Position numbers and translations under genes: made by a program. From Echiichthys vipera (Eukaryota > Chordata > Actinopteri > Perciformes > Trachinidae), in the NCBI GenBank assembly GCA_963691815.1, contig OY829659.1, positions 18,828,741 to 18,892,740 on the forward strand: a stretch of 64,000 nucleotides of DNA, given 5' to 3'. Positions 25,369 through 38,121 of this stretch are shown here, one piece after another. The number at the start of each line of letters is the position of its first letter. Position 1 is the stretch's first letter. The notes under the pieces were generated by a model. The model saw nothing but the letters and a program-made list of their open reading frames with translations, searched no databases and was not told where the DNA came from.

Positions 25369-28300
25369 ATGCTGAAATGTAGATCTGTATGGAAAAAGCT
25401 TGCGCCACTCGCTAGAGCCTCCTCAACTGTGTGCCGGCAGAATGTGAGGAGAGCAGGTAAGTTCAGTTAAAGTCGTTAGGTACAGTGGGTTAACTTGGTG
25501 TCTCCTTGTAAGCTGGCCTTCATTCAAAGACACATGGCTTGTGGCATAATTGCACAATAGCGACAGTTCGTTAAAGCAGACGGGGCATCTTATGGTAGCT
25601 CACTTTAATGTTTTGACCTTCCTCTGGCTGTTAGAAAGCTAGCGTAAGCTGAGCTAACATAACTGTTAATGAGCAAATGGAAACGTACACTATGTGACGT
25701 GACACTACAAAACACTACATTTCGATAACTAGGTTAGCGGTTAGCTCAACCCATATTGCAAATACCAGAAGGCCAACTATTATGAATTTAAAAAACTGAC
25801 AAACTGTTACCCACGTGTTTTTTTTTAATTGAGTGCTGGTTTGCAATATGCTTATTAACGTTACAGGTGTTACGCCACAACGTCCAGAGGCGATTCCAGA
25901 GTCTGTCGGGGCCCTAGGCAAAAATTCAGAGGGGGCCCCTCCAGCCAGCGTGTCTCACCATTATGTTATAAATAATCTGACACCAACAAAAACATGCAAA
26001 ATGTCAACTTTTTTTTTTTTACTTCAAAAGTGCACATTTGAATTATTTTCAAAATATGGTTATAAACATAAAACAAACTCAAACCTATTCATTTATAGAA
26101 CAAAAACGCATTAATAAAAACAGAACCGGTGGGGCCTTTTTAAGGAGGTCAGGTCCCCTACTGTCACCGTAAATTTTGCATATTGTCAGCTGTGACTATA
26201 CCACTGCTGTCCTAGCATGCTTTTTATTTTTTAAATAACCAAGGCACTTCAACAAAAACCTTTATTTTGTGAAAAAAAAAACTGAATAAAATAAGAGCAC
26301 ACTTTCCTATGTCTTCCAGTTATTGGTGTTAATCTGGCACTTGGTGACAGTTAATTGTTGGACACACCCTATTTATCTGCAGCTCTCCTGGTTACTTTGC
26401 AAGATGGGGAGCCGCTCTAAGGCGACTGAACCCTTGAGACAGCAGGTTGTCCAGATGAAGGCAAAAAGGATGACCTTCTCAGCCATCAGAGAGAGGTTCA
26501 CAGTCTGTGATTTCAAGAATATTGAAGTTTACAAGGATGCAATAGCCTGTGAATATTCTTTGTCCAGGTCCTCATTATCCTCAAAGCAATTTCAGTCAAA
26601 AGCAAGTGGACTTGGTTATTTGTCTAGGAAGACGTTTCACCTCTCATCCAAGAGGCTTCATCAGTTCATGTACGCATCTGACCAGGCTGGGACTGGTCAA
26701 ACTTACTGGTGTGAGATCCAGGTATTTAACCTCTCACAAGGCCGATGATGTCACTGGAACCCTTTCTGCTCCAAGTGCCAACGACAGTAGTTGGTGGGAA
26801 GTAGGTTTCAACTTCGTTAGTGCTCTATTGAGACTTAACGACAGTCGTTGGAATCACAGGAGGCCATTTGTGAACAGTTGTTCTTTACAAAATATTCAGA
26901 TTAATTTAAGTCCCTCAAACAGGTTGGTCCATGTAAAACAAGTGCACGATTATGGAAATTGGTTCGACGCTGCAGCTGGAGTTGCTTGCCAGTTCAGTGC
27001 TGAACACAGCAAGGATCTGTCTTCTCTTTGTTTAAGACAATTTGGAGTGAAATCCCACTCTGCAGTGACCAAACCTCTCATCAGCAGAAAGAATAAAAAG
27101 GCTAGACTTGCCTTTGCTGAGGAGCATGTTCTGTGGACGGAGGAGAACTGGTCCAGAGGGTATGTCAGTGACGAGAGCACGTTCAATTTATTTGGGACTT
27201 ATGGGAAACATTATGTTCGGCTTATGTTAAGTCTGAACCCAAAGTGGGTAAAGAAGTCTGTTAAATTCTGAGGAGGAAGTGTCATTGTTTAGGGGATGTT
27301 TTCTGCAGCAGGAGTTGGGCCTCTTGTACAGCTATTTTTTTATGTGAACCTCCTTCAGCAACATGCAACACCTACACTGCTATTGTCTCCCAATCAGCTG
27401 CGATTTTCATCAAAGACAATGTCCCCCGTCACACTGCAAAACAGGTTAAGTAGTTCCTTGGAGCTAAGAATACTGAAACAATTAAATGGCCAGCCCCATA
27501 GTGAATATCTGGAAAAGCCTTAGCAACAAAGTAATGTCTAAGCAACCCACTACAGTTACAGAACTGTGGAAGAGACTGAAGAAGAATGGACCAAGATCAA
27601 ATCAGAGCAGTGTGAGAAACTAGTGATGTCCTGTGGGCGCAGGTGTGCTGAAGTCATTCAAAGCAACAGCCTCCACACTTCTTATTCATTTTTAAATCCT
27701 ATAGCTCTAAGAAAACATTGTTTAAATCTTCTCTCCAGACACAATTGTTTCTGTTCTCTAATTTTGCTCACTGTTTTTTCACAAAATAAAGGTTTTTGTT
27801 GAAGTTCCTTGGTTATTTGAAAAACATGCTAACACAGCAGTGGTATAGCCACAGTGGATATTCTATCAAATTCTGAACACTAAAACATAACAGTATTTTA
27901 GAATAAATCAAGTATTAATACTTTGTTTGTTTAATTTTGGTCTCCAGTGTAGGTAATTCCCTGTCTGGATATCTATATATATCAAACATGTGTTCTGCTT
28001 ATTCAGTAAATAGTCTAAAAACACACACATGCTAAAGCCTATTTTTTGTATAATCCTGTAATTGAGTGCTTTACAAATGAAAAGTACTGAGTATTTTCTA
28101 GTTTTATTAATAGCTTTAGTGAATATGTACATAACAAATCCAAATAATAAAGAATAAGAAGTTTTAAGATGGTATGTGCGTGTAATGTTATTGTACACCA
28201 TGATATCTCGATATATGATTTATCACGATGTAATTCCATTGAAAGACTGAAAATTATCATCTATTTTTAATGATCACCAAGCTTTAGATTGGACCATGCT

Positions 28301-31300
28301 TGCATAGGCCAAATTTGACTTGGATCACAGGGTTTCTCAGTCCGCTGTGACCCTGAACGAATAAGAACAGAATACAGAGTCCTTCTGCATAAAGGTTGGG
28401 TGGATGTAAACTGACAAAGAAAGGAATCAGTGGGGACTTATTAGAGGAAAGTAGTTCATGAGAGAGGTTTATTGTAATGAGGATTCAAGCTTCTAAACAC
28501 AACTGTTTTTAGCGCAAGGCAATGATTCTTGAGCATACTATGGCAGCAAAGTGAGTTAATCCTTTCATTATGGGGAATGTCAAGCTGATGCTGACATATA
28601 GAGATGCAATATTACCTCGCAAATCAGCATGATATGCTTTGTCAAATTGTTTTCAGGGTTAAACAATGGCAGAATACCAACATGTGTACCTGCGGCTCAC
28701 ATGTCCACCGGGCCTGCAGGGGGAGGTAGGGAAAACCAGCTGTACGTCCTTCTGGTTGGAGCAGCCTGCATTGGTGGTGGAGTTTATGTGAGTTGTCGTA
28801 GTCTGTCATAAAATACAGTATATGTATTGAAAATCATAATAAGTGTTTAATCATTGGCCGTCACATTTCACAAATGTTCATAAATGAAAATGTTTTACAG
28901 GCATACCGAACTGTCAAGGGAGACCAACGAAGATATCAGGACCGTATTGACGAAATTGCAGCCAGACCACATAACAGAGCCACTGAAGAGCCAGCCCCAC
29001 CCACCCAAGAAGAGCCTCCTGGTGAGCAGTTTGTAGTCACTGTTTTCTTGATTCCACCGATAACGCAGATGTTGCTCTCAGAAGCACAGGATTCCTCTGT
29101 GATACTTTTATAGTTATGAACAGTTCCAAATGTCTCTGGTTTAATTAGTGTTTTTGTTTTGTTTGTAGCTGTTGAAGCCACTGAGACAGAGGGTGAGTGA
29201 TGTATCTCTTATTTCTGATCAGAATATTTATCTTCACATTTATAGATCAAACTCCAACTCTGTTAATGAGTTAATAGGTAGTAAAATGTAACCAGTACAT
29301 AAGCTACATGAATCAGTGCCTGTACAGTATTTGCTTTGTCATTCTTTTGACTGAAAGGTTTTTGTTTCATAGTTTATCATAGTTAAATGTTATTTGGTGT
29401 AATATAAGGCTGACTCTGCAGTACATGGGCCATGTTTATAGCATATTTTGAGATTATGCAGTCTGTATTTTCATTTGTGGTGGATTGGTTTAAATCATTT
29501 TCTTTAAAACCATTATTCTAACTGAATAAAAACAAATCGCTTGAATATCACATACAAAATAAATTAGATCAACTATGGTTATTCAAAGCTTATGTTTGGT
29601 AATTCTGTTAATTTCTCTCTCAGCTGTCCTAGAGCCAGAACCTGCAGTAACACCATCACCAGAACCCCAAGCAGAACCTTCAGTAGACGAGCCAAGCCCT
29701 CCACCCCCTGATGCTGAAGTTGCGGCCCCCACAGAATCAACTGAACCGCCCCCAGGTAGTCTGCATACTTTTCTATACCCCTACATGCATGCATAACATG
29801 TGCCACTGTATAAACAGTATGTTTGAACTGAAAAGGAAAAGTGTACTAGATGTGGAATAATGTTCATTATTACACTCTATTACACTTTGTACGCATACTA
29901 TACTTTAAAGAGAACTGGGGTGTCAAATGATGACACCAACTGGTAAAGTTAGTGCAAAAAAAGCAGGCTGTAAAACACACCTGTCTCTTCACCTTTTTTT
30001 TTTATGGTAATGACCTGTTTTATACACAAGGCCCTCTGGATATTCCAAACTTGTCTATGGGACGTTTACTGCATGAACTGTGTCTTAGCCCTCTTTTTGT
30101 TGTGCGTTTATTTTTCCTTCGCCGTCTTGTATTTAGTGATGCATGTGTGTTCTGTTGGGTTCATTTACTTTTTGTCCTCTAACCTTGTACATTAACCCTT
30201 TACAGTTTCAGTGCAACTTTGGACTCTCACATGCTCACCTCCATTCTGAACTGTAAATACCTTTGTCTTTGTTGTGTTAGTTGTCAGTGTTTTATACAAA
30301 TATCTTGGCTCTGGGCTTTTTCATATTTGTGATATTAAATGGAACCCCTCCTGTCTGACATTTCTGTGAATGTGTCAAACTTTGTGTAACTTTATCCTGG
30401 TCTAGTACTCAAAAGTTTTTCTTTACTGTTAAAGTAATCGTGTTTTCATAACTGGAGGCTGCCCTTTTGAATCAAATTATATTTCTTAACTCCAGACATT
30501 TTTCATGCTGTGTCCAATATGTTAAATGTCTTTGCTCCAGTTTATAAAATGGCAAGATCCATAGTAACTGTGAACATCACTGTCATAACTGTTACAACAC
30601 CATACTCAGCTCCTTGATAATTTTTCTCTTAAAAATAACTCCTTTTCAAGTGTAATGTGTTGTAGAGTATGTAAGTTTGTGGAAGTTAACCACAGATTGG
30701 GCGGCTTCCACTTGTCATTGTTAGTGTGCATGATCTGCAGAATGTTCTCAGGGTAAAGATGAAGGAAAAGCATGGATCCTGATGGATTTCCCGTTTTTAA
30801 TAATCTCTTGAAGGATTTAATCTTAACCCGTAGTCTGGATTGCCCCTACAGCAGATGAGCCAGTGGTAGAAGCATCCCCAGAAGAGGCAGCAGAACCAGC
30901 GGCTGCACCTGTAGTTGAGGAGGGTAAGGTTTGAGAAGAAAGGATAGTCTGATCTAAGTACTCATCCAATTGGAAATATTGGACTTTTGCCGACAGCTCA
31001 GGTGCAATATACACCTTTGCTTTTCCAACTGAGTCTGTGGAGTAGATAAACACTACAAGTCAGTTAAAGAAGTATTTCATAAATAAGCTTTAGTGCACAA
31101 CAGAGGTTGATATGTAACTTTGACACTATACTACCAGAACCATCACCCCCCTCTGAGCCGTCCCCAGCTGATCTTACAGAGCCGTCCCCTGCACCTGTTG
31201 TGGAGAGTGGTAAGCACTCAGTCAGACCTGTGCATGGAACCACTGATGTACGTGTTCAGCCTCTGAGGGTTTCTTTTGTCTTAACTGGTTATTGCTCCGG

Positions 31301-34300
31301 TTATACTAACAGAACCTACAGCAGCAGCAGCAGCAGAAAGCCCCCCAACAGAGCCAACCGAGCCTCAACCTGAAGTTGTGGCAGAGAGTGGTAAGACCAT
31401 AATCCGGCTTCAGTTGGAGCGGGGAAGCGGGCAGACACCAATACTTTCCCATTTTTAAAAATGTTAATTTCAAACACCTTTTCTTCTGTTTATATTTTTA
31501 GCATCTTTTCTTCCTGCCTGTTCATGTCTTTTTCACATTGTTTGGGTTCTTGTAATGATAAAGGTTACTCTCACTCACATGAAAGAAATATTTCTGTTTC
31601 AGTCCAAATTTAGACACACATACTCAGCTCTATTCTGAACTCTAAATACCTATGTTTTCTGTGGTCACAGTTGTTGGGGTTGTCAGTATTTTCTACAAAT
31701 ATCTTGGCTTCTAGTGTGGTTTGTTAGCCTTTCTGTGTGATGTACAATGGAACCCCTCCTGTCAATATTTTCTGTGAATGTGTCAAACTTTATGTAACTT
31801 TGTCCAAACCTTTTTTTACTCTTAATGTGATAGTATAGTTCAGAACTGGAGGCTGTCTTTTTGAATTGACTTTTTTCTGTCTTACCTCCAGACTTTTTTA
31901 ATGCTATGACTAAGATGTAAAATGTCTTCACATCAGTTTCTATTTTAAACAGGAACTCTGAAAACAGAAAGGTCCTTGGTACTTGAGATCATCAGTGTGT
32001 TAAGACACTCTTGATTAAAAAATAGCAATGACCCTCTTATTAATATGTACAAAGGTTTTAACTTCCTAGTCAGCTCCTTGATACTATAAAATATGTACGT
32101 CTCTGTGGAAGTTAACCACAGATTGGGCGGCTTCCACTTGTCATTGTTAGTGTGCATGATCTGCAGAATGTTCTCAGGGTAAAGCTGAAGGAAACGCATG
32201 GATCCTGATGGTCATCCCGTTTTTAATAATCTCTTGAAGGATTTAATCTTAACCCGTAGTCTGGATTGCCCCTACAGCAGATGAGCCAGTGGTAGAAGCA
32301 TCCCCAGAAGAAGCAGCAGAACCAGCGGCTGCACCTGTAGTTGAGGAGGGTAAGGTTTGAGAAGAAAGGATAGTCTGATCTAAGTACTCATTCAATTGGA
32401 AATATTGGACTTTTGCTGACAGCTCAGGTGCAATTTACACCTTTGCTTTTCCATCTGACCTGAGTCTGTGGAGTACATAAACACTACAACTCAGTTAAAG
32501 AAGTATTTCATAAATAAGCTTTAGTGCACAACAGAGGTTGATATGTAACTTTGACACTATACTACCAGAACCGTCAGCCCCCTCTGAGCCGTCCCCAGCT
32601 GATCTTACAGAGCCGTCCCCTGCACCTGTTGTGGAGAGTGGTAAGCACTCAGTCAGACCTGTGCATGGAACCACTGATGTACGTGTTCAGCCTCTGAGGG
32701 TTTCTTTTGTCTTAACTGGTTATTGCTCCGGTTATACTAACAGAACCTACAGCAGCAGCAGCAGCAGAAAGCCCCCCAGCAGAGCCAACCGAGCCTCAAC
32801 CTGAAGTTGTGGCAGAGAGTGGTAAGACCATAATCCGGCTTCGGTTGGAGCGGGGAAGCGGGCAGACACCGATACTTTCCCATTTTGATAATGTTAATTT
32901 CAAACACCCTTTCTTCTGTTTATATTTTTAACATTTCTTTTCTCATTACAGCTTTTCTCCCTGCCTTTTTATGTGGTTTTCACATTGTTTGGGTTCTTGT
33001 AATGATAGCGGTTAATCTCACTCACATGAAAATTTTGTTTATTTTTCCATTTACTCCTTTCAGGCGTATTTTTATAAGTCACAGGTACTGATGACCATTT
33101 AAGATCATGCACTGAATATTTGTCTCCTGCTTTTGCTCTCTGCCTTTCACTCTTTCTTTCTTTCTCTCTTTCTTTCACTCTCACTTTCTTGTGCTTGCTG
33201 TCGCTCTCTCATGCTCTAGGAGACGTCACACCTGCCTCTCTCAAGGTCCCCTCACACACCCCCTACCTCCTTATTGGTGGAGGTACAGCCTCTTTCGCTG
33301 CAGCCCGGTCTATTCGAGCCAGAGATCCCGGTGCCAAGGTCAGCATTCAATTCATCATTCACCTTGTTGTATGAGTTTCTCTGTTACATGTGTTTTTCCT
33401 CATACTGTATCTGCCTTTTTTTGAATTGTTGCTACCAGGTATTGATTGTGACTGAGGAGCCTGACGCTCCATACATGAGACCACCACTTTCTAAGGAGCT
33501 ATGGTTCTCCGATGACCCAAGTGTTACGGAAACACTGCGCTTCAAACAGTGGAATGGGAAGGAAAGGAGGTGTGTTTAGGTTCCTTGTATTCTGCCTTTG
33601 GTTTCAACTTTATTTCCTTAAATTCTTTCAGTCTCATGGTAGCGCTGCGCTTTTCTTAAAAAAACTGTCTGCCTCAACATCTGTCCCTTTCTGCTGGGAT
33701 AAGTGGTCATTACAGTACGTAAGTTAGACTTAGACTGTTGTGCTGTGACAAATCTTTGCTTTCATTAGTAAATTAGAGTTTCTGTTGGTGGCACTTTTTC
33801 TTATTTAGCTGGACATCACTGTTCATGATTCAGCTATGAACAATTCCTAATAATTGATTTTGTCATGATACCAACTAAAATTGTACCATTTGTTTGTGTG
33901 CCAGTATCTACTTCCAGCCACCATCATTCTACATTAATGCAGACGAATTGGATGCTGCAGAGAATGGTGGAGTGGCAGTTCTCACCGGCAAAAAGGTCGG
34001 TTTATATTTGCTTTCCTTTAACACTACAGTGTGCTAATGTCATGATTATATGATGGTAGTACCAGCAGTACTCATACCAGAAGTGAGTTATTTCATTGGT
34101 AGATGTAAATTAACCATTTTATAGAGATTTTTAACAAAAAATACATGATTTAATCCATTGTAGGTGGTTCACATGGATGTGAGAGGAAACAAAGTAAAAC
34201 TGGACGATGATACTGAGATTTCATATGACAAGTGTCTGATTGCTACAGGTAAGCCTCTTTAAAATGCCTTCATTATTGCGTGCGGTTTAAACCTGATGGA

Positions 34301-37300
34301 GGTTAATTTGAACTGTTCGCCTTAGGCGGCGTGCCACGAAATCTACAGGTCATCGAAAGAGCAGGAGAGGAGGTGATGAAGAAGACAACGTTGTTCCGCA
34401 AGGTAAGTGTTTGGCCACAAGGGGGAGATAGCTTTGTATGTGCTGGCTGAGAAGGCTATACTCAGCTCCAAACAACTGATACATTTTGGCTGTATAACAT
34501 GATGGTGGAAATGTTTGAATGGCAATATTTTTTGATTGAATAAGTTGTTTGGAAGTGTTAGATACCAATGAATGCTATCAGAATGTTGATTCCACCACTT
34601 TCAGATGGGTCACTATGGGCAAAATACTTAGTTTTGTCAAGAAAATAATACAAAGTATAATGCCATTTTCATGTGATACATTACTTGCAAAAAAGCAAAT
34701 TTAATATGTACATTTTGTTTTCCTCCAAAGATTGAAGACTTCAAAGCATTGGATAAGGTCTCCAGAAACATTAAGTCCATCACAATCATTGGAGGCGGCT
34801 TCTTGGGCAGCGAGCTGGCCTGTGCCCTCGGCAGGAGATGTAAGATGACTGGACACGATGACAAAAATGACAGAATAGATAATACTTCTGATTTTTACAG
34901 CTGCTACTCCTTTTTTCAGCAAATGAGTTTGACCTGGAGGTGATACAGATGTTCCCAGAGAAGGGCAACATGGGAAAAGTATTGCCTGAGTATCTGAGCA
35001 ACTGGACAACAGAAAAAGTCAAGACGGGTTAATGTCCATTTCATACTAAAGCATTTCTGAACGATCATATCTACTCTTGAAAAAGAGTTTTGTTTTTTAT
35101 CTCTTCATTTCTTCTTCTATTAAATATTCTCCCTTTGGTTTTCTAGAGGGTGTGAAGGTCATCTCAGAAGCTTTGGTGAAATCTGTGGTCTGCAAAGATG
35201 ATAAGTTAGAAATCCAACTCAAGGATGGCCGATTGGTGAGTCCAGGTGTTTGTACAAGTCCAGTGTTCGTCAGGAAATTACTTATTAGTTACTGATTACA
35301 CTGTTTCTCCTTGTAGGTGAAAACCGACCACATTGTTGCAGCTGTTGGCCTGGAGCCTAATGTTGACCTTGCCAAGTCAGCGGGTCTGGAGGTGGACTCT
35401 GACTTTGGTGGTTTCCGGGTCAATGCAGAGCTGCAAGCCAGATCCAATATTTGGGTGGTAAGTTAATGTTCATAAGTTAGTTTTGTGTTCCAGTAACAGT
35501 CAACAGGATCACGCCTTGCTTAAAAAGGGACTGATTTTGACTGACTGTAGAAATGTTAGCACCTGTTTACAAGGTGTAGTGAAGCTGGTTACTAGTGTGG
35601 CAGTCTTTTTGCTGTTAAGTGGATTAACTTTTCTTGGAGTTGATAATCCTTTAGTGGCACAACTCTTCCTTACGTTTTCAAACTGGACACCCATGCATTT
35701 GCTTGGCAACTCTTTTTATTACCCACTTTTAATTAGTGATAAGACGATACACAGGCCGATATTATCAGCCGATGTGGGCTGCTGCATTCGCTGATAGTTT
35801 TTTTTTCCCCGGCACAATTACTGACAGGCAGCTCCGCGTTACTGTAGAAGCCTTTTTTTAAGTTCAATAAATGTTCCCCTTTTTTTAAAAATTGCGACTC
35901 GTAACATTTGTTATCATCTTTGTGTAATTTTTATGATGTAAATTGAGGGAGCAAAATTATTATCAGCTCCAAATATGGGCTTAGGAAAATCTGCAGTCCT
36001 TATTATCGGCCCCTGAAAATCTATATTGGTCGATCCCTACTTTTAATGAGTTGTAAAAAAATAATAACTGTTGACTGAACTCAAATAAATCGAAGAAATA
36101 CAAAATATACTCAGCTGTATTTTTTAGGTTTAATATATGGTTTACTCAGTAGGTCAAGGCCTTTCACCTCCGCTTTCTTCCATCTTTTATTATAGTGCCC
36201 CCTTCTGGCAAACTCAGGTCATGGTCCAGAAAAAAAAATGCACGTCTGTAGACATTTGATGTAATTGTATTACACTTAGGAATACACATCCTCAATCCCT
36301 CCTGTCTGGATTTAGGCAGGAGATGCTGCATGTTTCTATGACATCAGACTGGGCCGCAGACGAGTGGAGCACCACGATCACGCCGTTGTGAGTGGAAGAC
36401 TAGCAGGAGAGAACATGACAGGAGCCAACAAACCCTACTGGCATCAGTCTATGTTCTGGTGAGTATTACAGGATTTCCTATTCCCTGCTAGTGATGCTAA
36501 CTTTTCAGGGGTCTTATATATTTCAACTGTTTTGCAAATGAGAGCTGCGAGTCATGTAGCCAGCTTGAAGGGAAATATTTGAGGAAGCGTGAGGCTGTCT
36601 GAATTCTTGATTGCAAAGGTCGCCATCAAATACATTTAAATACGTGGGCACTGGGGCAGCATGTACAAATCTACAAATGACTCCGATTTAATCCTTTTAG
36701 AAGTCATATATACATGCATGATTGCTTTTAAGTCTTGAATACCATTATGTTATAAATGATTTAAATTGCCCTTGGAGGACATTGGGATAGGAGTTTTCAG
36801 CAGATATTTTTCAATCCCATCATAAATTTTACTTTGTTAAAAACATCACTGATATGATCCTAAGTGGACTCGACCAGATATTCAGGGAGTTGCCAAAAAT
36901 TGAACATCAGTGTGGAATGTGGCCCGCACTACACAGTTGAATGCTGTCACTGCATGTTTTTAGCAGCTGGTGAAATATGACACACTGCTGACGACATGGG
37001 TTCATTGCAGTACCCAAAAAAAACACACAGGCTATAACTCAATGCCAGTGTAATGTATGTGTAGTACCAGGCTGCTGTGATGCCTCCTGGGTGTCCTTAA
37101 CATAATTTAGCAGCAGTGGTCAGTTAGTTAATTTTAAGAGGGTGACGTCCATTTCTTTTTTTTTTAAAAACACACCCTTGTTCCATATTCATTCCTCATT
37201 GAAAAAGGTTTAGTTTAAAAATGAAAGGCCTTTATGGTGGAAGACTACAGATAAAACATGTCAAACATATCTCAAGAACATTTTATAACTCATTATTCAA

Positions 37301-38075
37301 ATTAAGTCTGCAACTGCCTCTGCTCTACGTGCTACTTACAGCTAGGGTTGAAAAAGGGGGGGGGGGGGGGGATGTTCGGAAACTTTGGAGAAACGTTCCA
37401 TGGGAAGTTCAGCAGGGGGATTTTTGAATTATCCAGTAAGATTTGATGTAGTCCACGGGCTCAAATGTGTGGCTTCAATAGTCCAGGGTTCTAGAAATCA
37501 TCTGTGCGATGTGATGGAGGAAGACACAGTGCATGTAGGGGGCGTGGCCTCAATACCCCTGCTGTAGGCAGTGTGCTATGTGCATGTTATTGAGGAATAG
37601 CATAGATATTCTCAAGTGTACATGAAATCTGGTTGTTTTAGTCAAGATAATGCTAAAAATATATTTTCCCAACTATAATTAATACCCCACTAATTTCCAG
37701 GTTTATTCTCATAAATTCCTGTTAATTCCCATGGAAAGTTTCCAATTTTGGAAACTCACAGAATTTTGCAGCCCTACTTAACAGCTTCAGGTGACATGCA
37801 GAAAGCCTTTAACAGGAATGTTAGCACAGTGACACTGACAACAGGTTCCCCAAACATATTGAGCCAAAGGTCTGGGTGTGTGAGTGATGTCACGCAGGCC
37901 TTCTGAACAGAATGACCACAGCATGTAATTTGTGAAGGTCATTCCGCTGTGACATTATTTTAGGTCACCAGCCAGCTTGAAACTCATCAGGTGGTGGTGG
38001 GTTGTCACTGACATTCACAGCAACATGTTCCCAACAAGTGCCCTCTCAGCCCTGTTTGTTTTGTGTGTGTATGTA

Positions 38076-38121
<46 letters not shown>

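Larger units (their letters stand above)
26170..27880 (+). mobile_element. Decayed Tc1-like transposon in aifm1 intron 1
   Basis: Long inverted repeats of about 100 bases bound the element: about 26180-26280 on the left and 27775-27872 inverted on the right, both containing 'aaataaccaagg.acttcaac' and 'aaaaacctttattttgtgaa'. Inside, a frame from 26404 gives the Tc1 helix-turn-helix start (MGSRSKATEPLRQQVVQMKA). Later segments give 'KPLISRKNKKARLAFAEEHV', 'SDESTFNLFG' with the first catalytic Asp, and near 27580-27660 'EEWTKIKSEQCEKLVMSCGR'. The central catalytic region is broken by frameshifts and in-frame stops, so the transposase is dead. The element is split by a Penelope-like insertion. 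Confidence 0.85.

Noticed and set aside
26549..27271. 240-residue open reading frame on the plus strand
   Set aside because: It joins the Penelope-like insert to a decayed Tc1 transposase segment. The helix-turn-helix start is in another frame and downstream catalytic parts are frameshifted, so it is transposon debris.
31107..32804. Two separate 88-residue genes at 31107 and 32538
   Set aside because: They are single-exon readings across intron and exon of the duplicated aifm1 triplet, in a frame that ignores the splice sites.
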